Assembly (NCBI GenBank): GCA_030596395.1
Contig: JAUVKF010000038.1
Coordinates: 1-35,027 of the forward strand
Reading direction: 5' to 3'
DNA length: 35,027 nt
Source: Chlorobiota bacterium
Lineage (GTDB): Bacteria; Bacteroidota; Bacteroidia; Bacteroidales; F082
Below are positions 1 to 7,755 of the stretch, in pieces (position 1 is the first letter of the stretch; each line of letters starts with the position of its first letter). The position numbers and the translations under genes were made by a program. Under the pieces are notes generated by a model. The model was not told where the DNA came from, did not search any database, and saw nothing but the letters and a program-made list of their open reading frames with translations.

Positions 1-58
1 CGTTCTACAAGGTTCTTTTGGAAGTTGGGGGAAAATATTAGTCACAAGCTTAAATTTA

Positions 59-505
59 ATGAAACTATTCGCTTCAGCTCTATTAATAATATTGTTCTTC
101 ATTTTAACTACACAGGCCCAAACCGCCAAAATATCAGTTGAAGTTGAAAATATTCGAAGCCTGGAAGGTTCAATAAAACTTGGTGTTTTTGATAAGGTTC
201 ACAATTACCGAACAAAATCAAATCCATTTTTAAGAGCCAGCCAAGCTGTAACAGATAGTGTTGCCAAATTTGTTTTTGATGATGTACCGCTTGGCCGGTA
301 CGCCATTGCCACCTACCATGATGAAAATGGTGATGACACCTTAAACACAAAAAAGCTCGGTATTCCGATAGAGGGGATCGGGTTTTCGGGCAAGTTCAAT
401 AGCCGGATAAAACCACCCGATTTTGTACTGGCCGATTTCAGGTTAAAAAGTGACACTACGATTTCCATCAAACTGATTTATAACAAGAAAAAAAAGCATG
501 AATAA
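59..505 (+). CDS. DUF2141 family secreted protein
   Basis: A 148-residue protein with an N-terminal signal peptide (hydrophobic run about residues 4-16, likely cut after TQAQ), so it is probably periplasmic or surface-associated. The body matches the DUF2141 pattern: an N-terminal strand with GSIKLGVFD, a central DVPLGRYAIATYHDENGDD, then LGIPIEGIGFS and a PPDF segment near the C-terminus. This is a small beta-sandwich family of unknown biochemical role. The C-terminus ends in a lysine run. It is separated from the pigment locus by about 250 bp containing a hairpin and a likely promoter, so it is not clearly part of that operon. Family call is firm; function unknown. Confidence 0.8.
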   Translation: MKLFASALLIILFFILTTQAQTAKISVEVENIRSLEGSIKLGVFDKVHNYRTKSNPFLRASQAVTDSVAKFVFDDVPLGRYAIATYHDENGDDTLNTKKLGIPIEGIGFSGKFNSRIKPPDFVLADFRLKSDTTISIKLIYNKKKKHE

Positions 506-516
506 ATACCCAACCC

Positions 517-542
517 CATTGTTGGTATCCTTACCAACAATG
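517..542. repeat. Hairpin, 11-bp stem, related to the one at 7567-7590
   Basis: CATTGTTGGTA (517-527), loop TCCT, TACCAACAATG (532-542): an 11-bp perfect inverted repeat 12 bp after the DUF2141 stop. There is no following T-run on either strand, so it is not a textbook rho-independent terminator, though it could still end or protect the transcript. The core ATTGTTGGTATCCT recurs at 7568-7581. Confidence 0.6.
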
Positions 543-649
543 AGCAAGTTTGCTAAATGAACTTCCTTGAGTTGTCCCATCGCTAGTGTCTCCACCATCG
601 ATTGCTAATTTTCACCCGAAATGAATACTTCATATTCTGATTTTATCCA

Positions 650-657
650 TAAATTTG
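650..657 (+). promoter_or_regulatory. Possible Bacteroidota -7 box (TAAATTTG) upstream of darA
   Basis: TAAATTTG fits the TAnnTTTG consensus and lies 105 bp before the darA ATG. No clear TTTG is found at the -33 distance, so support is partial. If used, transcription would start near 664 and the 26-bp palindrome would lie in the leader. Confidence 0.4.
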
Positions 658-699
658 GCAACTCAAAAATTCGTTTTTATAAGCAGGTGAAACTTTAAT

Positions 700-725
700 G
701 AACAGACGGGTTAACCCGTCTGTTC
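700..725. promoter_or_regulatory. Perfect 26-bp palindrome upstream of darA (candidate operator)
   Basis: The half-site GAACAGACGGGTT is followed at once by its exact reverse complement, with no spacer. It ends 37 bp before the preferred darA start and 42 bp after the possible -7 box. This is the geometry of a dimeric repressor or activator operator, or of a leader hairpin. No regulator gene is adjacent. The position at the head of the pigment operon suggests control of that operon; this is inference. Confidence 0.5.
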
Positions 726-762
726 TCAGATGGAGACTTATTATTTCAAACAACTTAAACAG

Positions 763-1677
763 ATGAAAAGAATACTGGTTATCACATATTCCCAATCTGG
801 CCAACTTGATGAAATCGTTGGAAATATTCTGAATGGGATGAAAGGAGAGGTTCAGGTTCATCATGAAAAACTAAAACCAATACCCGATTATCCCTGGCCA
901 TGGAAAGGAACAACATTTTGGGATGCCATGCCCGAATGTGCACGCCTCATTCCATCTGAGATTGAACCCTTAACCATAAACCCAAATGACGAATTTGACC
1001 TGATCATTCTTGGTTATCCAATCTGGTTTTTATCGCCACCTGTTCCGATCACAACTTTCCTGAATTCAGATATTGGAAAAAAACTATTGAAAGATACACC
1101 GGTGCTAACTGTAATTGGCGCACGAAATATGTGGATTAGCGCCCAGGAAGACATCAAAAAAATGATTGCAGAAGCCGGAGGTAAGCTGAAAGGCAACATT
1201 GCCTTGTTCGATCGTAACAATAACCTGATCAGTGTAGTTACTATCATTTATTGGGTAACAACAGCCAAAAAAGATAAATACCTCGGTATCTTTCCAAAAC
1301 CCGGAATAGCACAAAAAGATATCGATTCTGCTGACAGATTTGGCCCTCCCATTCAAAAAGCAGTTGAGTCAGGTAAATTTGAAGAATTGCAAAATGAACT
1401 TTTACGATTAAAGGCTGTTGAATTATCACCCAGTATCGTTTCAATCGAGAAAAAGGGAAAAAGGATGTTCTGGCTCTGGTCGGGCTTTATTCTTAAAAAA
1501 GGAGGACCCGGTTCTATCGAACGAATCAGCCGTTTAAAGTGGTTTAAAAGATACCTTCTATTTGTTATTTTTGCCGTGTCGCCCATAGCGACCCTGATAT
1601 TTTACTTAACATACCCGTTTTTCTTTTTTCAGATCAGGAAGAAGATGAAATATTACAGCGGGGTGAATCTAAAATAA
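763..1677 (+). CDS. darA: DarA-like dialkylresorcinol enzyme (flavodoxin fold)
   Basis: About 304 residues from the ATG at 763. An upstream in-frame ATG at 730 would add 11 residues ahead of the flavodoxin start, so 763 is preferred. The N-terminus MKRILVITYSQSGQ is a flavodoxin-like phosphate-binding loop. A Trp/Pro-rich YPWPWKGTTFWDAMPE segment and LIILGYPIWFLSPP follow, and the C-terminus (about residues 262-295) is strongly hydrophobic, suggesting a membrane anchor. The pattern and the adjacent darB match the protein called dialkylresorcinol condensing enzyme DarA in Bacteroidota. In the known pathway DarB makes a cyclohexanedione from two acyl chains and DarA acts in aromatisation to the resorcinol. 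First gene of the pigment operon. Confidence 0.8.
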   Translation: MKRILVITYSQSGQLDEIVGNILNGMKGEVQVHHEKLKPIPDYPWPWKGTTFWDAMPECARLIPSEIEPLTINPNDEFDLIILGYPIWFLSPPVPITTFLNSDIGKKLLKDTPVLTVIGARNMWISAQEDIKKMIAEAGGKLKGNIALFDRNNNLISVVTIIYWVTTAKKDKYLGIFPKPGIAQKDIDSADRFGPPIQKAVESGKFEELQNELLRLKAVELSPSIVSIEKKGKRMFWLWSGFILKKGGPGSIERISRLKWFKRYLLFVIFAVSPIATLIFYLTYPFFFFQIRKKMKYYSGVNLK

Positions 1678-1696
1678 CTGTTACAGTCAGTTGATT

Positions 1697-2833
1697 ATGA
1701 AAGATGTTTATCTTAACCGAATAACAAAGTTCCTGCCCAACGAACCGGTTACGAATGATGAAATAGAAAATCGTTTGGGATTGATAAATGGAAATGAATC
1801 CATCAATCGTGGTTTAATTTTGCGAAGCAATCGGATTAAAACAAGATATTATGCTCTGGATAAAGATGGGAATCCCACGCATACCAATGCCGAATTAACG
1901 GCTATCGCAATCCGGAAACTATTTGATGATAAAATTAAACTGGAAGATATCGAACTATTGACGGCTGGCACCTCTTCACCTGATGTCATCCAGCCTTCGC
2001 ATGCCTCAATGATCCACGGTGAATTGGGCAGTCATCCTATGGAAGTTATGTCGGCTGCAGGAACCTGTAATTCAGGAGTGCTTTCTTTGCGGTATGCCCA
2101 ATTGGCAATACTTTCAGGTCAGGTAAAAAATGCTGTTTGTGCAGGTTCAGAAACACTGGGTTCATGGATGCATGCGCGAAACTTTGAAATTGAAATTGAT
2201 AACCGAAAAGAGATTGAAGAAAACCCATACATTGCATTTGAGAAAGATTTCCTGAGATGGATGTTATCGGACGGAGCTGCTGCTATTCTGGTGCAGGATA
2301 AGCCGCTTGAGGATGGTATATCGCTCAAACTCGAATGGATTGAGACCAAGTCCTTTGCCAATGAAACGGAAACCTGCATGTACGCTGGTGGCGAAAAAGA
2401 TCAATCGGGGAAAATTACCGGATGGAAGGTAATGACGGAAGATGAACGTGATTTGCATTCCGTTTTTTCTCTTAAACAGAATGCCAGATTATTACAGGAA
2501 AATGTTGTGAGAATTGGCGCAGGCTCAATGAAAATGGTTATGGACAAACATCGTATCACTGTTGATGATTTTGATTACTTTCTGCCACACATTTCATCTA
2601 TGTTTTTCAAAAATCCGGTCTATAACGGCCTAAAAGAGGTTGGTATAGATATCCCTCATGAAAAATGGTTTTTAAACTTAACTGAGGTAGGCAATGTTGG
2701 GGCTGCATCTGCATTCCTGATGCTGGAAGAAATCTTTAATTCAGATGTTCTGCGAAAAGGAGATCGAATAATGATGATGGTGCCTGAAAGCGCCCGGTTT
2801 TCATATGCTTACCTGTTTCTTACCGTTGTTTAA
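1697..2833 (+). CDS. darB: DarB-like ketosynthase (KAS III type)
   Basis: A 378-residue thiolase-fold enzyme. The ATG at 1697 is preferred over an in-frame TTG six bases upstream, because MKDVYLNRITKFLPN is the natural N-terminus. The KAS III triad is visible: Cys124 in SAAGTCNSGV, His298 in FLPHISS and Asn333 in EVGNVGAAS. DarB-type enzymes condense two acyl thioesters, through a Claisen then a Michael-type step, to give a 1,3-cyclohexanedione. It follows darA by 19 bp, which is the conserved darA-darB order of flexirubin and dialkylresorcinol loci. Confidence is high for the fold and good for the DarB assignment because of the neighbour. Confidence 0.85.
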   Translation: MKDVYLNRITKFLPNEPVTNDEIENRLGLINGNESINRGLILRSNRIKTRYYALDKDGNPTHTNAELTAIAIRKLFDDKIKLEDIELLTAGTSSPDVIQPSHASMIHGELGSHPMEVMSAAGTCNSGVLSLRYAQLAILSGQVKNAVCAGSETLGSWMHARNFEIEIDNRKEIEENPYIAFEKDFLRWMLSDGAAAILVQDKPLEDGISLKLEWIETKSFANETETCMYAGGEKDQSGKITGWKVMTEDERDLHSVFSLKQNARLLQENVVRIGAGSMKMVMDKHRITVDDFDYFLPHISSMFFKNPVYNGLKEVGIDIPHEKWFLNLTEVGNVGAASAFLMLEEIFNSDVLRKGDRIMMMVPESARFSYAYLFLTVV

Positions 2834-2862
2834 AGTTGTAGGTGTTTAACGTTTGATTTTTT

Positions 2863-2870
2863 TAATTTTG
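2863..2870 (+). promoter_or_regulatory. Possible internal -7 box (TAATTTTG) between darB and the dehydratase gene
   Basis: TAATTTTG fits TAnnTTTG and sits 47 bp before the TTG start at 2917. No TTTG is found at the usual -33 spacing. It may separate the darAB transcript from the following genes. Confidence 0.3.
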
Positions 2871-2916
2871 ACATGGAATTGCTTTACTCACAAGTTCTTC
2901 CTAAAAACTCTGAATT

Positions 2917-3336
2917 TTGCTGGTACATCAATCAAAAGTTATAGATTATATTCCCCAAAAACCACCAATGGTGATGGTTGACGGATTAGTATATCATGAT
3001 GATACAACAAGTATATCAAGCCTTACGGTGAAAGATGATAATGTTTTTACAAAAAATGGATTGTTTCAGGAAGCGGGTATAATTGAGAACATTGCACAAA
3101 CAGCTGCCTTGCGCGAAGGTTATTTGGCCATGATGGAAAACAAAACTGTAAAGAAGGGATTTATCGGTGCTGTTAAGCGGCTTAAGATTTACGGTTTGCC
3201 GAAAACAAACAGTACGCTTAAAACAACAATTACCATTTTAAACCAGGTAATGAACGCTGTAATTATTTCGGGAGAAGTACATGTGAACAACAAATTGTTG
3301 GCAGCCTGCGAAATGACTATTTTTGCCGATGAATAA
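2917..3336 (+). CDS. Hot-dog fold dehydratase-like protein (ApeP/FabZ-like), TTG start
   Basis: About 139 residues. The N-terminal VIDYIPQKPPMVMVDGLV is the hallmark of FabZ-like hot-dog proteins in aryl polyene and flexirubin loci. Start choice is forced: an in-frame TGA lies at 2911-2913 and the next ATG falls inside the PPMVMVD motif, so the TTG at 2917 is most likely. The central helix EAGIIENIAQTAAL keeps the catalytic-type Glu (Glu57), but the position 14 residues earlier, where FabZ has its HFPG histidine, is Val43. Alone it may lack one catalytic residue. The second dehydratase (12584-12952) has the opposite pattern, so a heterodimer is plausible. Expected role: dehydration of 3-hydroxyacyl-ACP during polyene elongation. 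Confidence 0.7.
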   Translation: MLVHQSKVIDYIPQKPPMVMVDGLVYHDDTTSISSLTVKDDNVFTKNGLFQEAGIIENIAQTAALREGYLAMMENKTVKKGFIGAVKRLKIYGLPKTNSTLKTTITILNQVMNAVIISGEVHVNNKLLAACEMTIFADE

Positions 3337-3345
3337 ATTCCTAAA

Positions 3346-3762
3346 ATGAAAGCAAAAGAGGTACCTCAAGATGATGCTGATATGATGCGTGGAATATTTC
3401 GTGAACCGGTTTATTCTGTGGATGAAAAAGGAAAATATACTACTGTGCGCAGTGTAGGTTGGGACCCCAAAAATGCTGTGATGCAACAAGCATGGGATAA
3501 TATCAACGAAAAGATTGAGGCTGTCAGACAGAAGGTATTAGCAGGAAAACTAAGCCCCATCGCATTTTATATGGAAAAACAAATAATGGATACAGGCCTG
3601 TTGGCAAAGTATATGGGGCTATGGCGATGGAAGGTGAAAAGGCATCTAAAGCCAAAATATTTCAACCAGCTTTCTGATGATATACTCCAGCGTTATGCCG
3701 AAATTTTTGACCTTACCGCAGAAGAATTAAAAAATATTGACAAAATCAAATCAGAAGAATAG
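3346..3762 (+). CDS. Small conserved-looking protein with HTH-like C-terminus
   Basis: 138 residues, soluble, no signal peptide, 9 bp after the previous gene and 5 bp before the next. I do not recognise a named family. Residues about 80-135 read like an XRE-type helix-turn-helix: LLAKYMGLWRWKVKRHLKP (two helices and turn, the second basic and aromatic) followed by ILQRYAEIFDLTAEEL, which resembles the closing part of many HTH domains. The N-terminal half is charged, with a DPKNAVMQQAWDNINEKIE helix. It could be a small regulator of the pigment operon or an assembly partner of the ketosynthases. The function is not established from sequence. Confidence 0.6.
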   Translation: MKAKEVPQDDADMMRGIFREPVYSVDEKGKYTTVRSVGWDPKNAVMQQAWDNINEKIEAVRQKVLAGKLSPIAFYMEKQIMDTGLLAKYMGLWRWKVKRHLKPKYFNQLSDDILQRYAEIFDLTAEELKNIDKIKSEE

Positions 3763-3767
3763 CAGGG

Positions 3768-4778
3768 ATGGATATAAAACTGGATTTTGAACACAAACAA
3801 TCAGCACATTGTGAGAATGGTGTGGTTTCTAACCTGCTCAGATTCTATGGAATAGAATTAAGCGAACCGATGATTTTTGGGATTGGCTCAGGATTGTTTT
3901 TTTCACATATGCCGTTTTTAAAAATAGATGGAATTCCCGTCACCTCATTTCGCCCACTGCCAGGTGTTATTTTCAGCAGAATTTCAAAACGCCTGAATAT
4001 TAAATTTATCCGCCGCAAATATCGCCGCAATCCACAAAAAGCAATGCTGGCCCTCGACCGGAATCTTGAAAAAGGTATTCCTACCGGGATGCTTGTCGGT
4101 GTTTATCATCTGAGCTATTTCCCCGATCCTTACCATTTTCATTTTAATGCACACAACATTGTTGTAAATGGAAAGGAAAATGGAAAATACAGAATCAGCG
4201 ATCCGATCATGGAAGACTTTGCTGAATTAACGAGCAAAGAATTGACGCGGGTACGGTATGCCAAAGGCACCTTTGCACCAAAAGGGCATATGTACTGGGT
4301 AAAGGAAAACCCGAGGAACATAAACCTTGAAGAAGCCATTAAGAAAGGCATTCGGCAAACCGGAAAAAATATGCTCACGATCCCAATAAATATGTTTGGT
4401 GTTAAAGGCATTCGTTTTATGGCGAAAAAAGTACGGGCATATCCCGAAAAATTAGGGCCAAAAAAAGCAGCTTTGTTCACCGGTCAAATCGTAAGGGCAC
4501 AAGAAGAAATTGGCACAGGAGGAGCGGGATTCAGGTTCATGTATGCAGCTTTCCTTCAGGAAGCAGCTCAGGTACTAAACAATCCAAAACTATTCGATCT
4601 GTCAAAAGACATGACTGCAATAGGCGATATGTGGCGGGAATATGCAATTATCACCGGTCGCATTGTAAAAAACAGGAACAAGGCAGACGAAAGTTACGAC
4701 CTGGCTGCCAATCAATTATTAAAGATCGCTGATAAGGAGGAAGATTTTTACAAAAGTTTACTTGCTTCTATTAAATAA
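3768..4778 (+). CDS. BtrH N-terminal domain protein (putative acyltransferase, Cys-protease fold)
   Basis: 336 residues. The first 170 match the BtrH_N domain: HCENGVVSNLLRFYG with Cys15, then FHFNAHNIVVNG with His129 and YRISDP with Asp145, giving a Cys-His-Asp set like papain or C39-type folds. The C-terminal helical part (about 190-336) resembles the DUF4872 extension usual in this family. BtrH moves an acyl group from an acyl carrier protein onto an aminoglycoside, so here it may release or transfer the ACP-bound chain. It sits between the small HTH-like gene and the ABC transporter with 5-bp gaps, clearly co-transcribed. The domain call is firm; the reaction is inferred from BtrH. Confidence 0.75.
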   Translation: MDIKLDFEHKQSAHCENGVVSNLLRFYGIELSEPMIFGIGSGLFFSHMPFLKIDGIPVTSFRPLPGVIFSRISKRLNIKFIRRKYRRNPQKAMLALDRNLEKGIPTGMLVGVYHLSYFPDPYHFHFNAHNIVVNGKENGKYRISDPIMEDFAELTSKELTRVRYAKGTFAPKGHMYWVKENPRNINLEEAIKKGIRQTGKNMLTIPINMFGVKGIRFMAKKVRAYPEKLGPKKAALFTGQIVRAQEEIGTGGAGFRFMYAAFLQEAAQVLNNPKLFDLSKDMTAIGDMWREYAIITGRIVKNRNKADESYDLAANQLLKIADKEEDFYKSLLASIK

Positions 4779-4783
4779 ATTCT

Positions 4784-5533
4784 ATGCCTGCATTCATTGA
4801 TATACAAGGTCTGACAAAACGTTACCGGAATGCAGATGAAAATGCAGTAGATAACCTCAGCTTACAAATAAACCAGGCTGAGATTTTTGGATTACTTGGA
4901 CCCAACGGTGCCGGGAAAACAACAACTATTTCAATACTTTGTAACCAGATCATTGCCAATTCGGGACAAGTTTATATCGAAGGCAAATCACTCAATTCTG
5001 ACCGGGAAAATATTAAGAAGATAATCGGGGTTGTTCCTCAGGATATTGCATTGTATCCAAAACTTTCAGCTTACGAAAACCTGCGGTTTTTTGGAAATAT
5101 GTATGGGTTAAGCGGCAATGATTTGCGTGATAGAATTAGCATCAGCGTTGATATTTTTGGATTACGGCACAAACTCAATGATAAAATTGCAACCTTTTCG
5201 GGCGGAATGAAAAGACGTGTAAACCTGATTGCAGGGATACTTCACAGACCAAAAGTTTTGTTTCTGGATGAGCCAACTGTAGGGATTGATGTCCAGTCGA
5301 AGAATGTGATTATTGAACACCTTCAAAACCTGAACCGGAATGAAGGAACAACCATTGTTTATACTTCACACCTGATGGACGAAGCTGAAAAGTTTTGTAC
5401 GCAAATCGCAATTATAGATATGGGTAAAATTATCGCAGAAGGCAAACCCAAACAAATGATAAAAGAACATCCGTCGTTTAATAATCTGGAAGACATATTT
5501 TTATTGTTGACCGGAAGGAGTTTAAGGGATTGA
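4784..5533 (+). CDS. ABC transporter ATP-binding protein
   Basis: 249 residues with a complete ABC ATPase motif set: Walker A GPNGAGKTT (39-47), Q-loop Gln86, signature FSGGM (138-142), Walker B VLFLDEP with Asp162/Glu163, and switch His196 in YTSHLMDEAE. This is the drug/lipid exporter subtype (CcmA/DrrA-like) that partners with ABC-2 permeases. The permease follows 74 bp downstream. With no MMPL-type pump in view, this pair is the visible candidate for moving the pigment or its precursor to the envelope, which is an inference from position. Confidence 0.9.
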   Translation: MPAFIDIQGLTKRYRNADENAVDNLSLQINQAEIFGLLGPNGAGKTTTISILCNQIIANSGQVYIEGKSLNSDRENIKKIIGVVPQDIALYPKLSAYENLRFFGNMYGLSGNDLRDRISISVDIFGLRHKLNDKIATFSGGMKRRVNLIAGILHRPKVLFLDEPTVGIDVQSKNVIIEHLQNLNRNEGTTIVYTSHLMDEAEKFCTQIAIIDMGKIIAEGKPKQMIKEHPSFNNLEDIFLLLTGRSLRD

Positions 5534-5607
5534 GATATGTTTAAAGTTTAAAGTTTGAAGTCCTGGATCTTAGGTCTTGTGTCTCAGGTCTTAAATCATA
5601 AAGAAAA
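5534..5607. other. Short degenerate repetitive spacer inside the operon
   Basis: The 74-bp gap between ATPase and permease genes is built of near-repeats (TTTAAAGTTTAAAGTTTGAAGT, in pieces, then TCTTAGGTCTTGTGTCTCAGGTCTT). It is unlike the 5-10 bp gaps elsewhere in the operon and resembles slippage-generated Bacteroidota intergenic repeats such as that at 15441-15496. Confidence 0.5.
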
Positions 5608-6897
5608 ATGTGGCTAAAGTTTAAGGCATCATCAATTAAAGAAACGCTCCTGCTTGTGCGGGATCGTGCAGGCCTGGCCATGCTTTTTATTATGCCCATG
5701 ATCCTGATCCTGATCATGTCTCTTCTCCAGCAATCAACCCTTACCATGCTCGAAGAGCAAAAAACTCCTGTCCTGGTTATCAATTACGACCAGGATACAT
5801 TTGGGTTAAGCATAGTGCAAGGATTAAAAGATGCTTCATTCTTTCATGTTTCCGAAAAAACAGATGGCAACCTGCCTACCGAAGACCTCCTAAAACAACT
5901 GGTACTTGAAGGCAATTACAGGGTTGGAATTATCATCCACCGGGGAGCAAGCAAACAACTGAGACTAAAGATCAAAAAAATTATCCAGGACCAGTTTCCC
6001 GAATCGGAAGGTGAGCTATTTGAAGAAGTTTACGAGCCGGGACAACCATCACCAAATGTCGAAGTTTATTTCGATCCGGTTACCAAAGTTAATTTTAAAC
6101 ACGCTGTAACTGGTGCTCTGCGGCAATTCTCGGCCACGGTTGAAGCTAAAATGATATTCGAAATATATTCTGACCTTCTTATTGATTTAATTGATATTAA
6201 ACTCAACGAATCTCCCGGTTTTACCGAAATGGTTGACTTTGATGAGAAGTATGCAACCGGCAATAAAAGCAGGATCATTCCCAATGCCGTTCAACACAAT
6301 GTACCCGCCTGGACCATTTTCGCCATGTTTTTTATTGTAATTCCGCTTGCAGGAAACATCATTAAAGAACGAGAAAGTGGAATGTCGCTGAGGCTGAAAA
6401 CCATGCCGGGGTCTAATATGGCAGTTATTATGGGCAAGGTAAACGTTTACTTTCTTGTTGGTATTTTGCAGGCTGTTTTTATGTTAATGATTGGAATTTT
6501 CATTTTGCCACTGTTTGGGATGCCCGCCCTTAAACTGGCGAATAGTATTATACCCTTGCTTGTGGTAACACTGGCTGTTTCACTGGCAGCTTCAGGTTAC
6601 GGTGTATTAATTGGTATTGTCGCAACCACACAGGAACAGTCATCTATTTTTGGATCAATTTCAGTGGTCATATTAGCTGCTTTGGGAGGCATTTGGGTAC
6701 CTACTTTTATGATGTCGGAAATGATGGTTACAGTTAGCAAAATGTCACCTTTGAACTGGGGACTTAATGCCTATTATGATATTTTCCTCCGTAACTCGGG
6801 AACTTATGAGGTTTTGCCCTATGTTGGATTGCTGACGGGTTTTTCATTGATTTGTATAGTGTTTTCTTTTTTCTACTCCAGAAAATTTAAAACCTGA
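5608..6897 (+). CDS. ABC-2 type transporter permease
   Basis: 429 residues with the ABC2_membrane_3 layout: one N-terminal membrane helix (about residues 20-42, AMLFIMPMILILIMSLL), a large extracytoplasmic domain (about 43-230), and five C-terminal helices, among them WTIFAMFFIVIPLAGNII, VGILQAVFMLMIGIFIL and LLVVTLAVSLAASGYGVLIG. The short cytoplasmic IKERESGMSLRLKTMPGS loop is the typical coupling region. It pairs with the upstream ATPase. Its last 11 bp overlap the end of the convergent gene at 6887-7480, so the upstream half of the locus ends here. Confidence 0.88.
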   Translation: MWLKFKASSIKETLLLVRDRAGLAMLFIMPMILILIMSLLQQSTLTMLEEQKTPVLVINYDQDTFGLSIVQGLKDASFFHVSEKTDGNLPTEDLLKQLVLEGNYRVGIIIHRGASKQLRLKIKKIIQDQFPESEGELFEEVYEPGQPSPNVEVYFDPVTKVNFKHAVTGALRQFSATVEAKMIFEIYSDLLIDLIDIKLNESPGFTEMVDFDEKYATGNKSRIIPNAVQHNVPAWTIFAMFFIVIPLAGNIIKERESGMSLRLKTMPGSNMAVIMGKVNVYFLVGILQAVFMLMIGIFILPLFGMPALKLANSIIPLLVVTLAVSLAASGYGVLIGIVATTQEQSSIFGSISVVILAALGGIWVPTFMMSEMMVTVSKMSPLNWGLNAYYDIFLRNSGTYEVLPYVGLLTGFSLICIVFSFFYSRKFKT

Positions 6898-7480
6898 TCC
6901 CCACCCGTAATACAAATTCAGGTATAAAAATTAAATAAGGATCAGGTGGAATTGTGTTTGTAACATTTCCCCAACTATCAGTTTCCTTAATGTATGAGAA
7001 AATCCTGTAACCATAACTGGCACCTAAACCAAAATCAACAAACCAATTATCTGCTTTTTTGGGGAGATTTACCTGCTTGCCAACCATAAATCTAATACCA
7101 TAAAAATCGGAAAGTCCTTCCTCGTAGCATGCTTGAAGGTCAAATTTTTGGTATTTTAATCCCGGACTCAGCCAAAATCGGTTCATAAATTTTCTATCAG
7201 AAATAAAATAATACCTGTAAGAGACGGAGCCGCTATATCTTGTTGTTGAAGGATCACATTCTTCGTGGGGACCAGACACAAGCACAACAGAACCATCCAA
7301 AACAATCGAATGATGTTCCGTAAATTTACGTTCGTAAGATACAGCAGCCTGCCATGCCCCGAAAGTAATATATGGTTCTCCAATACCCCAAATCATAGCA
7401 TGAATTGAATTATTCTGTGCCTGTACTTGCACCAGGAAAGCCAAAAAAAAGATTGGGATTAAAATGCGTTTCACTAGCAT
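6887..7480 (-). CDS. Outer-membrane beta-barrel-like protein, family unknown
   Basis: 197 residues with a signal peptide (MLVKRILIPIFFLAFLVQVQAQ). The mature part has many alternating aromatic/polar strands (AAVSYERKF, SGSVSYRYYF, FWLSPGLKYQKF, FVDFGLGASYGYRIF) and ends in FVLRVGIRF, a C-terminal aromatic strand typical of outer-membrane barrels of DUF3575-like size. It is the only minus-strand gene inside the pigment locus, splitting it into two + strand blocks, and it overlaps the permease stop by 11 bp. It could be a later insertion or an unrelated resident. A TAAATTTG box on the minus strand (7494-7501) lies 14 bp before its ATG. Confidence 0.7.
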   Translation of the reverse strand: MLVKRILIPIFFLAFLVQVQAQNNSIHAMIWGIGEPYITFGAWQAAVSYERKFTEHHSIVLDGSVVLVSGPHEECDPSTTRYSGSVSYRYYFISDRKFMNRFWLSPGLKYQKFDLQACYEEGLSDFYGIRFMVGKQVNLPKKADNWFVDFGLGASYGYRIFSYIKETDSWGNVTNTIPPDPYLIFIPEFVLRVGIRF

Positions 7481-7566
7481 GTGTTGGATTGTTCAAATTT
7501 AAGAAAATACGGTTTGCTTATTTAATTAACAAACGAGTTTTTGTCAGATTCTATTCCACCCATTTC

Positions 7567-7590
7567 TATTGTTGGTATCCTCCAACAATA
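7567..7590. repeat. Hairpin, 9-bp stem, related to the one at 517-542
   Basis: TATTGTTGG (7567-7575), loop TATCCT, CCAACAATA (7582-7590). It shares the string ATTGTTGGTATCCT with the hairpin at 517-542. The two copies bracket the first half of the pigment locus. Confidence 0.55.
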
Positions 7591-7700
7591 AATTATTACC
7601 CCTGTTTTACACGCCACGCTTAAAAATAGCACATAAGCAACAACACTTCAGGCGAAGACGCTTGAAGCAGAGAAGGCTTTTTCTTAAACCTTTTTAACCC

Positions 7701-7730
7701 TTTGATATGAAATTGAAATCCATATCTTTG
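7701..7730 (+). promoter_or_regulatory. Bacteroidota-type promoter for the thioesterase-to-dehydratase operon
   Basis: TTTG at 7701-7704, an 18-nt spacer, then TATCTTTG at 7723-7730 matches the Bacteroidota sigma consensus. It lies 25 bp before the ATG at 7756, so the transcript leader would be short. It would drive the second + strand block (7756-12952). Confidence 0.7.
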
Positions 7731-7755
7731 CCCTCTTATTTTTAGAAGCCAATTA

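Noticed and set aside
59-505. DUF2141 gene as a member of the pigment operon
   Set aside because: A 257-bp gap with a hairpin, a likely promoter and a palindrome separates it from darA, so shared transcription is not supported.
730-762. Upstream ATG of darA at 730
   Set aside because: It would place extra residues ahead of the flavodoxin strand that normally begins the protein; 763 is kept.
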